Source: Pseudomonas sp. BGr12 (GTDB taxonomy: Bacteria; Pseudomonadota; Gammaproteobacteria; Pseudomonadales; Pseudomonadaceae). From it: a stretch of DNA of 38,223 nt. The DNA lies in NCBI RefSeq assembly GCF_030272895.1, contig NZ_JALRNF010000049.1, forward strand, positions 1-38,223, read 5' to 3'. Position numbers and translations under genes: made by a program. This document shows positions 25,001 through 33,481 of the stretch, one piece after another; position 1 is the stretch's first letter; each line of letters starts with the position of its first letter. The notes below the pieces were generated by a model. That model saw only the letters and a program-made list of their open reading frames with translations, ran no database searches and was not told the DNA's origin.

Positions 25001-26496
25001 CCTGTGGTCAGGGCTGCAGACAGCCGTAGCATGGCGGCTTCGATCTCGCGCTCGGTCAGCGAGGCGTAGCCCAGCAGCCAGCCCTGGCGCTTGTGCTCGC
25101 CCTGGTACAGGCGGCTGAGGCCCGGCAACTGCACGCCGGCCCTGGCGGCCAGGTCGATGCTGTGCGCTTCGGACCAGCCCGGTTCCAGCAGGCAGGGGAT
25201 CTGCAGGCCGCCCGGCGGGCGCAAGGCCGTGACGATGCCGGGCAAGTGCCTGGCGATGGCGTCGAGCAGGTAGCTGCGCCGTTGCCCGTAGAGTTTGCGC
25301 ATGGCCCGTACATGGGCGTTGTAGTGGCCGTCCTCCATGAAGCGCGCCAGGGTCAGCTGGAGTATCTGCGGCGTGTGTCCGTCGACGATGCTGCGGGCAT
25401 GGCTGAAGGGTTTGACCAGCTCCGGCGGCAGTACCATGTAGCCCATGCGCAGCCCCGGAAACAGGGTCTTGCTGAAGGTGCCGATGTACAGCGTGCGCTG
25501 CTGCTGATCGAGGCCCTGGACACAGGCGGTGGGCAGGCCGTCGTAGTGGAACTCGCTGTCGTAGTCGTCTTCGATGATCCACTTGCGCTGCTGCGCGGAC
25601 CAGTTGATCAGCTCCAGTCGGCGCTCCAGGCTCAGGGTGGCGCCGGTGGGGTACTGGTGCGACGGGGTGACGTACACGCAGGCGGCGCCACTGCGGTCGG
25701 CACGCAGCAGGTCGGTGCGGATGCCCTGGGCGTCGACGTCGATGGGCACGACCCGGGCTTCGGCGGCTTCGAAGGCCTTCCTGGCACCAAAGTAGCCGGG
25801 GTTCTCCAGCAGGATCGGCTTGCCCGCATCGACCAGCAGCTGCGCACAGAGGAACAGCGCCTGGCGCGTGCTGCTCAGCACCAGCACCTGCTCGGGAGCC
25901 ACCCGGGCGCCGCGCTCCAGGTTCAGGTACACGGCGATGGCCTTGCGCAGCGGCTCGGCGCCCTGGGGGTCGCCGTGCAGCAGGACATGGCCACGGTAGT
26001 CCTTCATCGCCTGGCGTTGCAGGCGCTCCCACACGGCGGTGGGGAAGGAGCGGGTTTCCGGCAGGCCGGTGGCGAACGCCTTGATGGTGGTCTGGTCGGC
26101 GACGCCGCCGCTGTCGAAGATCATCCGCCCGCGCAGGCTCAGGCCCTGGCCCGCTGCTGGGGGCTCGGGCCGGTGACCGCGGGGCTTGCTGCGCCGGCGT
26201 GAGGCGCCGCGCAGTTCGTTGCCCAGCGCTTCGGACACATAGCTGCCCGAGCCCTTGCGGCGCAGGATGTAGCCGTCGCGCTGCAACTGCACATAAGCGT
26301 TTTCGACGGTATCGCGGGCCACGCCGAGGCGGGTTGCCAGGGTTCGGGTCGCCGGCAGTTTCACCCCGGGGGCGAGGGCACCGTCGAGGATCAGCGCGCG
26401 CAGGGCACGCTGGATCCGCTGGTGCAGGTCCAGGCGTGCGAACTCGGCATCGTTGAGGCGAATCTTCAGGGTTTCAAGCTCGAACGCAATGGCCAT
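24997..26496 (-). CDS. MocR/PdxR-type regulator (GntR HTH + aminotransferase domain)
   Basis: A 499-residue MocR-type regulator. The GntR winged helix spans residues 22-90 (LPATRTLATRLGVARDTVENAY). After a basic linker follows a fold-type I aminotransferase-like domain, with the PLP lysine at Lys343 in GTFSKTLFPGLRMGY and the aspartate region IIEDDYDSEF. Such proteins bind PLP and often an amino compound and control vitamin B6, GABA or taurine genes. The target is not evident here, because the divergent gene (26694) encodes a small secreted protein unrelated to known MocR targets. Confidence 0.9.
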   Translation of the reverse strand: MAIAFELETLKIRLNDAEFARLDLHQRIQRALRALILDGALAPGVKLPATRTLATRLGVARDTVENAYVQLQRDGYILRRKGSGSYVSEALGNELRGASRRRSKPRGHRPEPPAAGQGLSLRGRMIFDSGGVADQTTIKAFATGLPETRSFPTAVWERLQRQAMKDYRGHVLLHGDPQGAEPLRKAIAVYLNLERGARVAPEQVLVLSSTRQALFLCAQLLVDAGKPILLENPGYFGARKAFEAAEARVVPIDVDAQGIRTDLLRADRSGAACVYVTPSHQYPTGATLSLERRLELINWSAQQRKWIIEDDYDSEFHYDGLPTACVQGLDQQQRTLYIGTFSKTLFPGLRMGYMVLPPELVKPFSHARSIVDGHTPQILQLTLARFMEDGHYNAHVRAMRKLYGQRRSYLLDAIARHLPGIVTALRPPGGLQIPCLLEPGWSEAHSIDLAARAGVQLPGLSRLYQGEHKRQGWLLGYASLTEREIEAAMLRLSAALTTG

Positions 26497-26693
26497 GTGG
26501 TCTGCCGTTGGTGGGTAAACGGAGCGGATCAGGCAGGCCAGTTTAGGCGTAGAGCCACGCTTGCGTCACGCGCTGCGCGGGGAGGCAGTGTCCTGTCGTT
26601 CTCAAGTGTTGTGCACCTGCTGATCGCCGATGGGATGCTTGCTGGCGGGCGCGCTAGAATGGGCGATCCCGTCCCCCCGTAACGAGGTTACCT

Positions 26694-27179
26694 GTGAAAT
26701 ACGCCATTGCCCTGCTGCTGAGCCTTGCGCCGTTGCTGACCAGTGCTGCCCAGGTCGGCGAGCACCTCAAACCCTGGACCTTGCTCGACCAGTATGACCA
26801 GGCCTATAGCCTCAACGAGCAGACCCGCATCCTGCTGGTGGCGCGCAACATGGACGGCGCCAAGCTGGTCAAGGCGGCCCTGGCCGAGCGCCCCAAGGGC
26901 TACCTGGAGGCGCGGGGGGCGGTGTTCGTCGCCGATATCCAGCGCATGCCGGCGCTGATCTCGAAACTGTTCGCCATTCCGGCCATGCGTGACTACAGCT
27001 ACCGCGTGCTGCTCGATCGCGAGGGCAGTGTGGCCAGCCGTTATGCCGGTGCCGAGGACACCGTGCTGTGGCTGCAACTGGACAAGGGCCAGGTAGTGGC
27101 AGAGCACGAATACGCCACGGCCCAAGCGCTGCGCCAGGCGCTGGAACAAGCCGTAGGAGCGGGCTTGCCCCGCGATTGA
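26694..27179 (+). CDS. Small exported thioredoxin-fold-like protein
   Basis: A 161-residue protein starting at GTG 26694 with a signal peptide (MKYAIALLLSLAPLLTSAAQ). The mature part (VGEHLKPWTLLDQYDQAYSL, RILLVARNMDGAKLVKAAL) resembles redoxin-like proteins but has no cysteine pair, so a catalytic redox role is unlikely. Relatives are often labelled FAD/FMN-containing dehydrogenase without support. The last eight codons and the stop (VGAGLPRD) are read from the arm of a REP palindrome, so the natural C-terminus has been replaced or extended by the repeat. Function unknown. Confidence 0.75.
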   Translation: MKYAIALLLSLAPLLTSAAQVGEHLKPWTLLDQYDQAYSLNEQTRILLVARNMDGAKLVKAALAERPKGYLEARGAVFVADIQRMPALISKLFAIPAMRDYSYRVLLDREGSVASRYAGAEDTVLWLQLDKGQVVAEHEYATAQALRQALEQAVGAGLPRD

Positions 27180-27215
27180 CCGCACCACTGTATCGCGGGG
27201 CAAGCCCGCTCCTAC
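27153..27215. repeat. REP palindrome, family A, invading a coding end
   Basis: The 24-nt arms 27153-27176 and 27192-27215 are perfect inverted copies (GTAGGAGCGGGCTTGCCCCG at the outer end), with a 15-nt loop. The left arm supplies the final codons of the preceding gene, and the right arm ends 3 nt before the Lrp gene's stop codon. It probably acts as a shared bidirectional terminator. Confidence 0.9.
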
Positions 27216-27218
27216 AGG

Positions 27219-27692
27219 TCAGAGGCTGATCGGCACCTGCAGGGTCGACTTCACCCGCTCCAGTACCACGATGGTCCTGAACCATTTCACATTGGGGTTA
27301 TCGTGGAACAGGCGCTGGGCCAGGGCCTGGTACTGGCTCATGCTCGCCACCGTCAGCACCAGCATGAAGTCGGCGTCGCCGGTGACGTAGTAGCACTGCT
27401 GGATCTCGGGCCCGGAGAAGGTCTGCTTCATCAGCTCAAGGTCCGCCGACTGGGTGCGGTCGGCGTGCACCTCGACCATCAGGGTGATCACCTGGCCGAC
27501 CTTTTCCGGGTCGATCACCGCGGTGCTGGCCTGGATGAAACCGGCTTTCTTCAGCCGCTGGATGCGCCGCTGCACCGAGGCCGTGGACAGGTGCACCTGT
27601 TCGGCCAGGGTGCGCAGCGGCAGGCTGTTGTCCTGCTGCAGGGCATCGAGCAGGGCGAGGTCGAAGTCGTCGAGTGCAGGTTTTGCGTGCAA
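27219..27692 (-). CDS. Lrp/AsnC-family transcriptional regulator
   Basis: A 157-residue Lrp-type regulator. The AsnC helix-turn-helix is at residues 8-60 (LDALQQDNSLPLRTLAEQV, STASVQRRIQRLKKAGFI), followed by the RAM ligand-binding domain with CYYVTGDADFMLVL. The only in-frame start that fits the family is TTG at 27692, preceded by GGATGAG. It is divergent from an EamA-type exporter, which it probably controls in response to an amino acid. A GCATCG inverted repeat lies between them. Confidence 0.88.
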   Translation of the reverse strand: MHAKPALDDFDLALLDALQQDNSLPLRTLAEQVHLSTASVQRRIQRLKKAGFIQASTAVIDPEKVGQVITLMVEVHADRTQSADLELMKQTFSGPEIQQCYYVTGDADFMLVLTVASMSQYQALAQRLFHDNPNVKWFRTIVVLERVKSTLQVPISL

Positions 27693-27737
27693 GATTTTCT
27701 CATCCAGGCAGTGAAAAACGAGGGCACTTCTCAGCAG

Positions 27738-27762
27738 CGATGCAATAAATTACCACGCATCG
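27738..27762. promoter_or_regulatory. Inverted repeat between Lrp and exporter genes
   Basis: CGATGC (27738-27743) and GCATCG (27757-27762) form a perfect 6-bp inverted repeat around a 13-nt AT-rich spacer, about 25 nt before the exporter's start codon. It could bind the Lrp-type regulator. The assignment is inferred from position. Confidence 0.4.
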
Positions 27763-27786
27763 ACTCCCCACAAGAAGAACGCCGCC

Positions 27787-28725
27787 ATGGACCCTCGTAC
27801 CTCACCCAACGCCACCCTCGGTGTGCTGCTCAACGTCCTGGCGTCGGTGCTGTTCGCCGTGATGTACGCCTACACCAGCCTGCTCGCACCCCTGGAGGGC
27901 GAGGAAATCTACGGCTGGCGGATCCTCCTGACCGTGCCCTGCCTGACCCTGATGGTGATCGCCAGCGGCCACTGGCACGAGGTGCGCACCCTGTTCGCCC
28001 GCGTGCTGCGCGAGCGTCTGTTCTGGGCGGTGCGCCTGCTGTCGGCAGCCCTGCTCGGGGTGCAGCTGTGGCTGTTCATGTGGGCGCCGGTCAATGGCTA
28101 CGGCCTGGACGTGTCGCTGGGCTACTTCATCATGCCGCTGACCATGGTGGTGCTCGGCCGCCTGGCCTTCAACGACAGCATCAGCCGCCTGCAACTGCTG
28201 GCCTGCGCGCTGGCGGCGGTGGGCATCATCAACCAGGTCGCCATCGCCAAGGCCATTACCTGGCCGGTGCTGGCGGTGGGGCTGGGGTACCCGTTGTACT
28301 TCTGGCTGCGCCGGGTCAGCGACAGCAACACCATGGGCGGCCTGTGGTTCGACATGACCCTGAGCCTGCCGGTCAGTCTGTGGCTGGTGCTCAAGGGCGG
28401 CGTGGTGCTCGAGGTGGCCGGCAGTGGTTCGAGCTTGCCCTGGCTGGTGCTGGGCCTGGGGGCGATCAGCGCCTCGGCCCTGGCCTTGCAGGCACTGTCG
28501 GGGCCACGCCTGAACCTGACCCTGTTCGGCCTCTTGGTGTATGTCGAACCGGTGCTGCTGGTGCTGGCCGCGATCCTGCTCGGTGAAAGCATCGCCCCGG
28601 CCCAGTGGCCGACCTACATCGCCATCTGGCTGGCGGTGCTGGTGCTGGTGGTGGAGGGCGGCCTGAGCCTCAATGGCAGCCGCCGCAGTTACTCGCCCAG
28701 CCGTTGCTCGCGTGAAGGCGGGTAG
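27787..28725 (+). CDS. EamA/RarD-type drug-metabolite transporter
   Basis: A 312-residue inner-membrane protein with about ten helices in two EamA halves. The start ATLGVLLNVLASVLFAVMYAYTSLL and the segments GEEIYGWRILLTVPCLTLMV, GYFIMPLTMVVLGRLAF and PVLLVLAAILLGE match RarD-like members. These export amino acids, related metabolites or drugs. The paired divergent Lrp gene favours an amino-acid exporter. The last 37 nt overlap the end of the convergent GlxA-type gene. Confidence 0.86.
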   Translation: MDPRTSPNATLGVLLNVLASVLFAVMYAYTSLLAPLEGEEIYGWRILLTVPCLTLMVIASGHWHEVRTLFARVLRERLFWAVRLLSAALLGVQLWLFMWAPVNGYGLDVSLGYFIMPLTMVVLGRLAFNDSISRLQLLACALAAVGIINQVAIAKAITWPVLAVGLGYPLYFWLRRVSDSNTMGGLWFDMTLSLPVSLWLVLKGGVVLEVAGSGSSLPWLVLGLGAISASALALQALSGPRLNLTLFGLLVYVEPVLLVLAAILLGESIAPAQWPTYIAIWLAVLVLVVEGGLSLNGSRRSYSPSRCSREGG

Positions 28726-29642
28726 CCGAAGTAGGCGCTGTAGCACTTGCTGAAATGCGAAACCGAGACGAAGCCACAGGCGATTGCCACATCCATCAGC
28801 GGCAGGTCGGAATACTGCAGCAGGCGCCGGCTCTTGGTGATGCGCAGTTCCATGTAGTAGCGGCTGGGCGAGGTGCCCAGCTGGGCCTGGAACAGGCGGT
28901 CGATCTGCCGTCGCGAGCGACCGCTGTAGGTGGCCAGCTGGTCCAGGCTCAGGGTTTCTTCCAGGTTGTTTTCCATCAGCTCGACGATGGTGCGCAGCGG
29001 TACGCTCATGGATTTCTTCGAGCTGCTGTCGACCCGGCGAAAGCGCGCCCCGGAAAACGCCAGGATCTCCTCGACACCGGCCGCCAGGGCTTCACCCTGC
29101 TGCAGCTTGAGCAGTGCCAGCATCATCTCCAGCGCACCGTTGGGGCTGGCGGCGGTCAGGCGGTCGCGGTCCAGCACGAAGCTGGCCGGGGTGATGCTGC
29201 TTTGCGGGCTGCGCTCGGCCAGGCTGGCGCGCTGCTCCGGGTGGATAGTGCAGCTGTAGCCGTCCAGCACCCCGGCGCGACCGAGAAAGTAGGCGCCGTT
29301 CCACAGACCGCCGAGGGCCAGCCCGTGGTCGGCGGCATCACTGAGCAGCTTGTCCAGTTCCGGGTACTTGAGCGGCGTGCGCAGGCCGCCGCAGACCACC
29401 AGCAGGTCCAGCGCCGGTCGCTCGAACGGCGTTGCATAGATCTCCAGGCCCAGGTCGCTGGTGACCCGTTCGCTGCCCAGCGACAGCGGGGTGATGCTGA
29501 ACAGGTTGTTCTGCAGCAGGTTGGCGGTGACCAGCACATCCATGGCCACGGTGAAGCTGGCCATGGAGAAGTTTTCCAGCAACAGGAAGCCCACGCGGTA
29601 GGCGGGTGCGGAGGCCGCCTCGGGGTGCTTGAGGTTCAGCAT
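28689..29642 (-). CDS. GlxA-family (DJ-1/PfpI + AraC) regulator
   Basis: A 317-residue regulator with a DJ-1/PfpI-like N-terminal domain (VGFLLLENFSMASFTVAMDVL, LLVVCGG, LGGLWNGAYFLGRAG, in which the nucleophile position reads Asn rather than Cys) and a C-terminal AraC DNA-binding domain (LDQLATYSGRSRRQIDRLF, LMDVAIACGFVSVSHFSKCYS). It belongs with ArgR/CdhR/GbdR-like regulators of amino-acid and betaine use in Pseudomonas. Target unknown. The ATG at 29642 has no clear ribosome site but begins directly before the domain. The gene overlaps the exporter's 3' end by 37 nt. Confidence 0.87.
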   Translation of the reverse strand: MLNLKHPEAASAPAYRVGFLLLENFSMASFTVAMDVLVTANLLQNNLFSITPLSLGSERVTSDLGLEIYATPFERPALDLLVVCGGLRTPLKYPELDKLLSDAADHGLALGGLWNGAYFLGRAGVLDGYSCTIHPEQRASLAERSPQSSITPASFVLDRDRLTAASPNGALEMMLALLKLQQGEALAAGVEEILAFSGARFRRVDSSSKKSMSVPLRTIVELMENNLEETLSLDQLATYSGRSRRQIDRLFQAQLGTSPSRYYMELRITKSRRLLQYSDLPLMDVAIACGFVSVSHFSKCYSAYFGYPPSREQRLGE

Positions 29643-29769
29643 GTTTGTTGTACTGGTTTTCTTGCTGAAGTGGCGAGGGGTGGGCAATTTGGGCTCCGCA
29701 GGGCAAGGGGGACTACGTGTTCGAATGATGCCAGATATTGAGGGTTGCGACTGCTGGTCCGTCGAACGC

Positions 29770-29848
29770 AGGCTTCGCCAGCTCCCACAGCAGAGCAGTA
29801 CGGCCCCATACCTTGTGGGAGCCTGCGATCGACCGCGAAGCGGTCGCT
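29770..29848. repeat. REP pair, family B
   Basis: AGGCTTCGCCAGC followed by TCCCACAG (29770-29790) faces TTGTGGGAGCCTGCGATCG followed by ACCGCGAAGCGGTCG (29813-29846) in inverted orientation. It fills the gap between two divergent genes, so here the REPs lie in a promoter-bearing region rather than after genes. Confidence 0.75.
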
Positions 29849-29886
29849 TGCTGTAACCTGCCAGCAAACCCCAGGAGCCCACCGCC

Positions 29887-30546
29887 ATGCTCGGCCAGCC
29901 CTTCCACCCCTGCCAGGCCCTCGCCGACACCTTGCTGCCTCACCTGCCCGACAGCAGGGGCGACGGCTCCCACGACCTTGCGCACATTCATCGAGTATGG
30001 ACCAACGCCCGGGCCATTCAGGCCGAGGAGGGTGGCGACCTGGACATCCTGCTGGCCGCGACCTTGCTGCACGACTGCGTGGTGGTGGAAAAAAACTCGC
30101 CGCTACGCAGCAAGGCCTCGACCCTGTCCGCCGAGAAGGCCTCGGCAATCCTCGGCGAAGAAGGCTGGCCCGCCGCACGCGTGCAGGCTGTTGCCCACGC
30201 CGTACAGACCCACAGCTTTTCCGCAGGCCTGCTCCCCACCAGCCTTGAAGCGAAGATCCTGCAGGACAGCGACCGCCTCGACGCCATCGGCCTGGTGGGT
30301 GTGGCCCGCTGTTTCTACGTGGCCGGGCGCAATGGCAGCGCCCTGTACGACTTCACCAACCCCTACGCCGAGGGGCGCGATCATGATGATAGCCGCTACG
30401 CTATCGAGCACTTTCACACCAAACTGCTAAAACTGGCCTCAGGGTTTCAAACCGCAGCGGGCGCACGCATGGCCGCTGAGCGCCACCAACGCCTGGAGCA
30501 CTTCCTGGGGAACTTCATGCACGAGATCGCGCCCAACGACACCTGA
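29887..30546 (+). CDS. HD-domain phosphohydrolase
   Basis: A 219-residue HD-superfamily protein similar in plan to E. coli YedJ. The metal-binding pattern is HDLAHIHRV (His33 region), LLHDC (His62-Asp63) and QDSDRLDAIG (Asp127/129), with HAVQTHS between them. The family hydrolyses phosphate esters of nucleotides or related compounds. The YedJ-type substrate is not settled. It has an AGGAG ribosome site. The following gene starts 21 nt after its stop and may be cotranscribed. Confidence 0.88.
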   Translation: MLGQPFHPCQALADTLLPHLPDSRGDGSHDLAHIHRVWTNARAIQAEEGGDLDILLAATLLHDCVVVEKNSPLRSKASTLSAEKASAILGEEGWPAARVQAVAHAVQTHSFSAGLLPTSLEAKILQDSDRLDAIGLVGVARCFYVAGRNGSALYDFTNPYAEGRDHDDSRYAIEHFHTKLLKLASGFQTAAGARMAAERHQRLEHFLGNFMHEIAPNDT

Positions 30547-30567
30547 CGCCCATTGCCGAGCCACGCC

Positions 30568-31110
30568 ATGCCCACATCCCACCTGGACCCGCTGCGCAAG
30601 GTGATCGAGCAACTGCCGGTCACGCCCCCGCCTGCACCCTGGCAGCTCAAGGCGCGGCTTACGGTGGCCGGTCTTCTGGAAGTGGGTTTCGACCGTGACA
30701 GCGAACTGCTGCTGATCGCCTCGAGCGCCGGCCGCAGCGTGATCGATTGCCGCAGCGGCGAACGGGTCGCCCGCGATCGCACCGACAACCTGGGCAGCGA
30801 CCGCCACCTGGAAACCCGCGGCATCGGCCCGTTGCAGGATCGGGTCATCCGCATGGCCGGCATCAATGGTGGCGGCCTGCCGGTGGCCACGGCCGATGGC
30901 TGGATGATCGAGGACATCACCCTGGCCTGGCCTGCGCAGCACCTGCTGCTGGTCGAGCCCGGCTCCTGGCTGCACGGCGCCCGCTATCACCGGCCGGCGG
31001 TGTTCCACAAACTGGCGGTGGAGCTGGAGGTGCGGGCGTTCGGGTTTTCCTATAGCGGGTTGAGTCTGGTGATTGCCAGTGGGGGGGAGGTGGTGGTGTT
31101 TGGGCGGTGA
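30568..31110 (+). CDS. Conserved hypothetical protein
   Basis: A 180-residue protein without signal peptide or membrane segment. I do not recognise a named family. The text is regular beta-rich sequence (ELLLIASSAGRSVIDCRSGE, LLLVEPGSWLHGARYH, LEVRAFGFSYSGLSLVIASG) and keeps a GC-rich coding pattern, so it is a real gene. The ATG at 30568 is chosen over one 15 nt earlier because it gives the shorter gap-free start. Both have weak ribosome sites. It directly follows the HD-domain gene and is the last gene before the less GC-rich T6SS cargo region. Confidence 0.7.
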   Translation: MPTSHLDPLRKVIEQLPVTPPPAPWQLKARLTVAGLLEVGFDRDSELLLIASSAGRSVIDCRSGERVARDRTDNLGSDRHLETRGIGPLQDRVIRMAGINGGGLPVATADGWMIEDITLAWPAQHLLLVEPGSWLHGARYHRPAVFHKLAVELEVRAFGFSYSGLSLVIASGGEVVVFGR

Positions 31111-31218
31111 AAAAGACTTCCCAATCCTTCCGATACGCGCTCAAGCTGCTCAAGCGTGAGAAAAATCAGCAGTCCGGTAGTAATGCCAAGTCATGTCAAT
31201 TGCTCCTGCAAGCCAATC

Positions 31219-32259
31219 TCATTCTGGAGATTCATTGTCGGCAATCCCGTACTTGTCCTGCGGCATCAAGCGCGCTTGCTTCGTGATTCCAGGCTCAATC
31301 CGATAATGCTGCCCGCCACTCGTGCAGTAGGCTTTGAATCCATGTAGCGAACACGCCAAGTCTGGTTTGGCTAGGCCTTTGAACAGTGTTGGGCGTGATC
31401 CATCCAGGAAGAGCAGATCATCTCCGACCTTGATCAAAAGCGGTTGCCGGCTGGCCCGATCTCGACAGGTAAAGGATTCGTCGTCTGCGCAGGAAAGCGC
31501 CAACCTTGTTGCTTGGGATAGCTCAAAAAACGGAAGTGGCCATCCATTGATGAAGAGGTGATGGGCGTCACGGGCAAAGGAGTAATTTTTCCAATGCTCG
31601 GCAGTGCCGGTTGGAAAGAACACCTCGAAGGTCGCAGGGGCCGCACCTTCAATCCTGTCCGAGTTGTAGTACGCGGCGGTACGGTCCACCGCATAACGAC
31701 TCAGCTCATCGAGCTGTGACGGCGTCAACACAGCGGGCGTTGCCGGGGCCATGCGGAAGTTTGCACCATCGCGGCTTACTAGCCAGAATTTGCGCGTCTC
31801 ATACGTGTTGTGGATCTGCAAGCTGCTCGGCAACCAGCAGACTGGAATCAATACTTGCCCTATTGAGCCCACGCCTCGTCCGGAGCACGGACTGCTGCGC
31901 GTGGAGGTCGCTGATGTCCAGTATGCAGAGCCGTTTGCGACGACAAATCCGTAATTTCGTTCGAGCGTAGTGTGCTTGCTGCATGCCCTGGTCCTGGCTG
32001 GTGATTGCCGGGTTGCAATGGCCTCTCTAACGCTAATCTCAAACCATTGTTCTTTGCAGTCGTAACGTTCAAAGGCTTGGCAATATCCCGATAGCCAAAG
32101 CAGGCCTGTAACTGTAATCCGCCGAGCGAGTGTGGTCAGGAGGCGGCGGTAATCGGTAGCGCTTACCGCTCCTGGTTTAACCGGATCAACGGAAATGCTA
32201 CAACCATGGCCGCTTGGAACTGCATGGGATGGCTTGGTTGGGTAATGCTCAGGCCCCAT
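31219..32259 (-). CDS. DKNYY-like protein of the T6SS module
   Basis: A 346-residue protein from ATG 32259, with GGAG 7 nt upstream. A hydrophobic segment (residues about 48-63, VTGLLWLSGYCQA) lies after a long polar start and could be an anchor or late signal. The second half has DKNYY-type repeats: YAVDRTAAYYNSDRIEG... followed by FARDAHHLFINGWPL, in which a residue pair and an aromatic pair precede a short strand. Such proteins occur near T6SS and toxin genes, sometimes as immunity proteins. Its start overlaps a relic of the upstream immunity gene's 3' end. Function not shown. Confidence 0.65.
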   Translation of the reverse strand: MGPEHYPTKPSHAVPSGHGCSISVDPVKPGAVSATDYRRLLTTLARRITVTGLLWLSGYCQAFERYDCKEQWFEISVREAIATRQSPARTRACSKHTTLERNYGFVVANGSAYWTSATSTRSSPCSGRGVGSIGQVLIPVCWLPSSLQIHNTYETRKFWLVSRDGANFRMAPATPAVLTPSQLDELSRYAVDRTAAYYNSDRIEGAAPATFEVFFPTGTAEHWKNYSFARDAHHLFINGWPLPFFELSQATRLALSCADDESFTCRDRASRQPLLIKVGDDLLFLDGSRPTLFKGLAKPDLACSLHGFKAYCTSGGQHYRIEPGITKQARLMPQDKYGIADNESPE

Positions 32260-32385
32260 CAAAATTCTCCGTTTGCTGTTTTCGTGCCGGCCGTGCCCCT
32301 GACAGGAAACAGGCTGACGCTGGGCATCGAACCGCCAGCATGGGTATTTCCCTGGTCTGTTTGAACAGGCGAATGTCGCAACTCC

Positions 32386-33456
32386 TTAGCGGGGCTTAGG
32401 TGCAGCGACCGGGGTGAAATGTAGGGAAGCAGGCAGCGGTCGACCGGTGATAGGGTCGAGTTGTTTGTCGTTGGCCAGTTTGCGGATCAGCGTCTCGTCG
32501 GGCTTTGGCGGCGGAACGTTGGCCAAGCGCTCTTCCAGCCATTGTAGCTTGCCGTCCCAGGGCGGCAGCTTGACCGGAGGCAGGGGGACGATTTCGTTGA
32601 TTTCGGGGACTTTGGGGTTGGCGTAGGAATAGCCTGCTAACACATTCCAGATTTTCTCGTAGCGATCGGCACGCTCATCATCTTTTTGCTGAGATAAATA
32701 ATCTATTACATCGTCCGGTTGAGGAACACGAAAAGCATCGGACAAACGAGAAGCTGCGCTCTCGTGTCCTGCAGCTACACCTAGTTGGAATACTTCAAGT
32801 GCATCTTGGTATTGCCTCATTCCCTTTAAGTTGACCCCTAAAGCTACAGTCGCTTTTCCATGACCTTGCTCCGCAGCACACCGGTGCATCCGGCGGGCAA
32901 TATCGGGAGCGATATCGCTCGGTGCCAGCTTTTCTGCAATGTAATATTGCGCTTCGGCGTTACCTTCATCTGCTGCCTTGCGGTAGTAGCGCAGCGCCAT
33001 TTCTTGGTCTTGCTTCAAGCCAGCCGAACCTTGTTGCAAGAAGATGGCAACAAAGTAATAGCCTGTTGCCACACCTGCGTCGATTAACTGCTGACTAAGG
33101 CGAAGGTTTTCAGCGCCACGAAGTTTGAAATGACCGCGTATGGCACCGTTCTGCAGGTTGATGCTGGCTTTATGATGACCCTGCTCAGTAGCGATGCGGT
33201 ATAACCTCTCGATCTGCTCGTCGACGCTCTTGTCCTGGTTGAGCTGATTGTTCTTTTGCAACCAGCGTGCGTGCTGGAAGAGGATGTCAGCCTCAGCTGG
33301 TGGCGCAGGTATTCTTTCGTGCACACAGCTGAAAGCGAGCTTGGCATTGATAGTACCGAGGGCGGGCACCGCTACATGTTTTTTCGCTTGGACCAAAGCA
33401 TTGCCGTTGTCACAAGCAGCCAGCAACAGGCTTGAAAGTAGAAGGCCCCGGCGCAT
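32386..33456 (-). CDS. Sel1-repeat lipoprotein, likely Tle5 immunity protein (intact copy)
   Basis: A 356-residue lipoprotein. Residues 1-14 are a lipoprotein signal with lipobox LLAAC (Cys15), so the protein should be anchored in the envelope. Sel1-like helical repeats follow, among them RLYRIATEQGHHKASINLQ (about 85-103) and ALRYYRKAADEGNAEAQYYIA (about 154-174). A proline-rich tail follows (VPLPPVKLPPWDGKLQWLEE). The ATG at 33456 gives the proper signal peptide. An earlier one would add 13 charged residues. It is a paralogue of the frameshifted gene just upstream. Tandem immunity paralogues behind a PLD effector are known for P. aeruginosa PldB. The immunity role is inferred from that layout. 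Confidence 0.8.
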   Translation of the reverse strand: MRRGLLLSSLLLAACDNGNALVQAKKHVAVPALGTINAKLAFSCVHERIPAPPAEADILFQHARWLQKNNQLNQDKSVDEQIERLYRIATEQGHHKASINLQNGAIRGHFKLRGAENLRLSQQLIDAGVATGYYFVAIFLQQGSAGLKQDQEMALRYYRKAADEGNAEAQYYIAEKLAPSDIAPDIARRMHRCAAEQGHGKATVALGVNLKGMRQYQDALEVFQLGVAAGHESAASRLSDAFRVPQPDDVIDYLSQQKDDERADRYEKIWNVLAGYSYANPKVPEINEIVPLPPVKLPPWDGKLQWLEERLANVPPPKPDETLIRKLANDKQLDPITGRPLPASLHFTPVAAPKPR

Positions 33457-33481
33457 CAGGTTATGCCTTCCAGGGCGGTTT

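Noticed and set aside
27303..28586. A 427-codon plus-strand frame across the Lrp and exporter genes
   Set aside because: It runs antisense through the Lrp gene and out of frame through the EamA-type gene, both of which have clear domains.
32260..32385. A separate small gene between the DKNYY-like and lipoprotein genes
   Set aside because: The readable stretch matches the lost tail of the immunity paralogue and has no start codon with a ribosome site.
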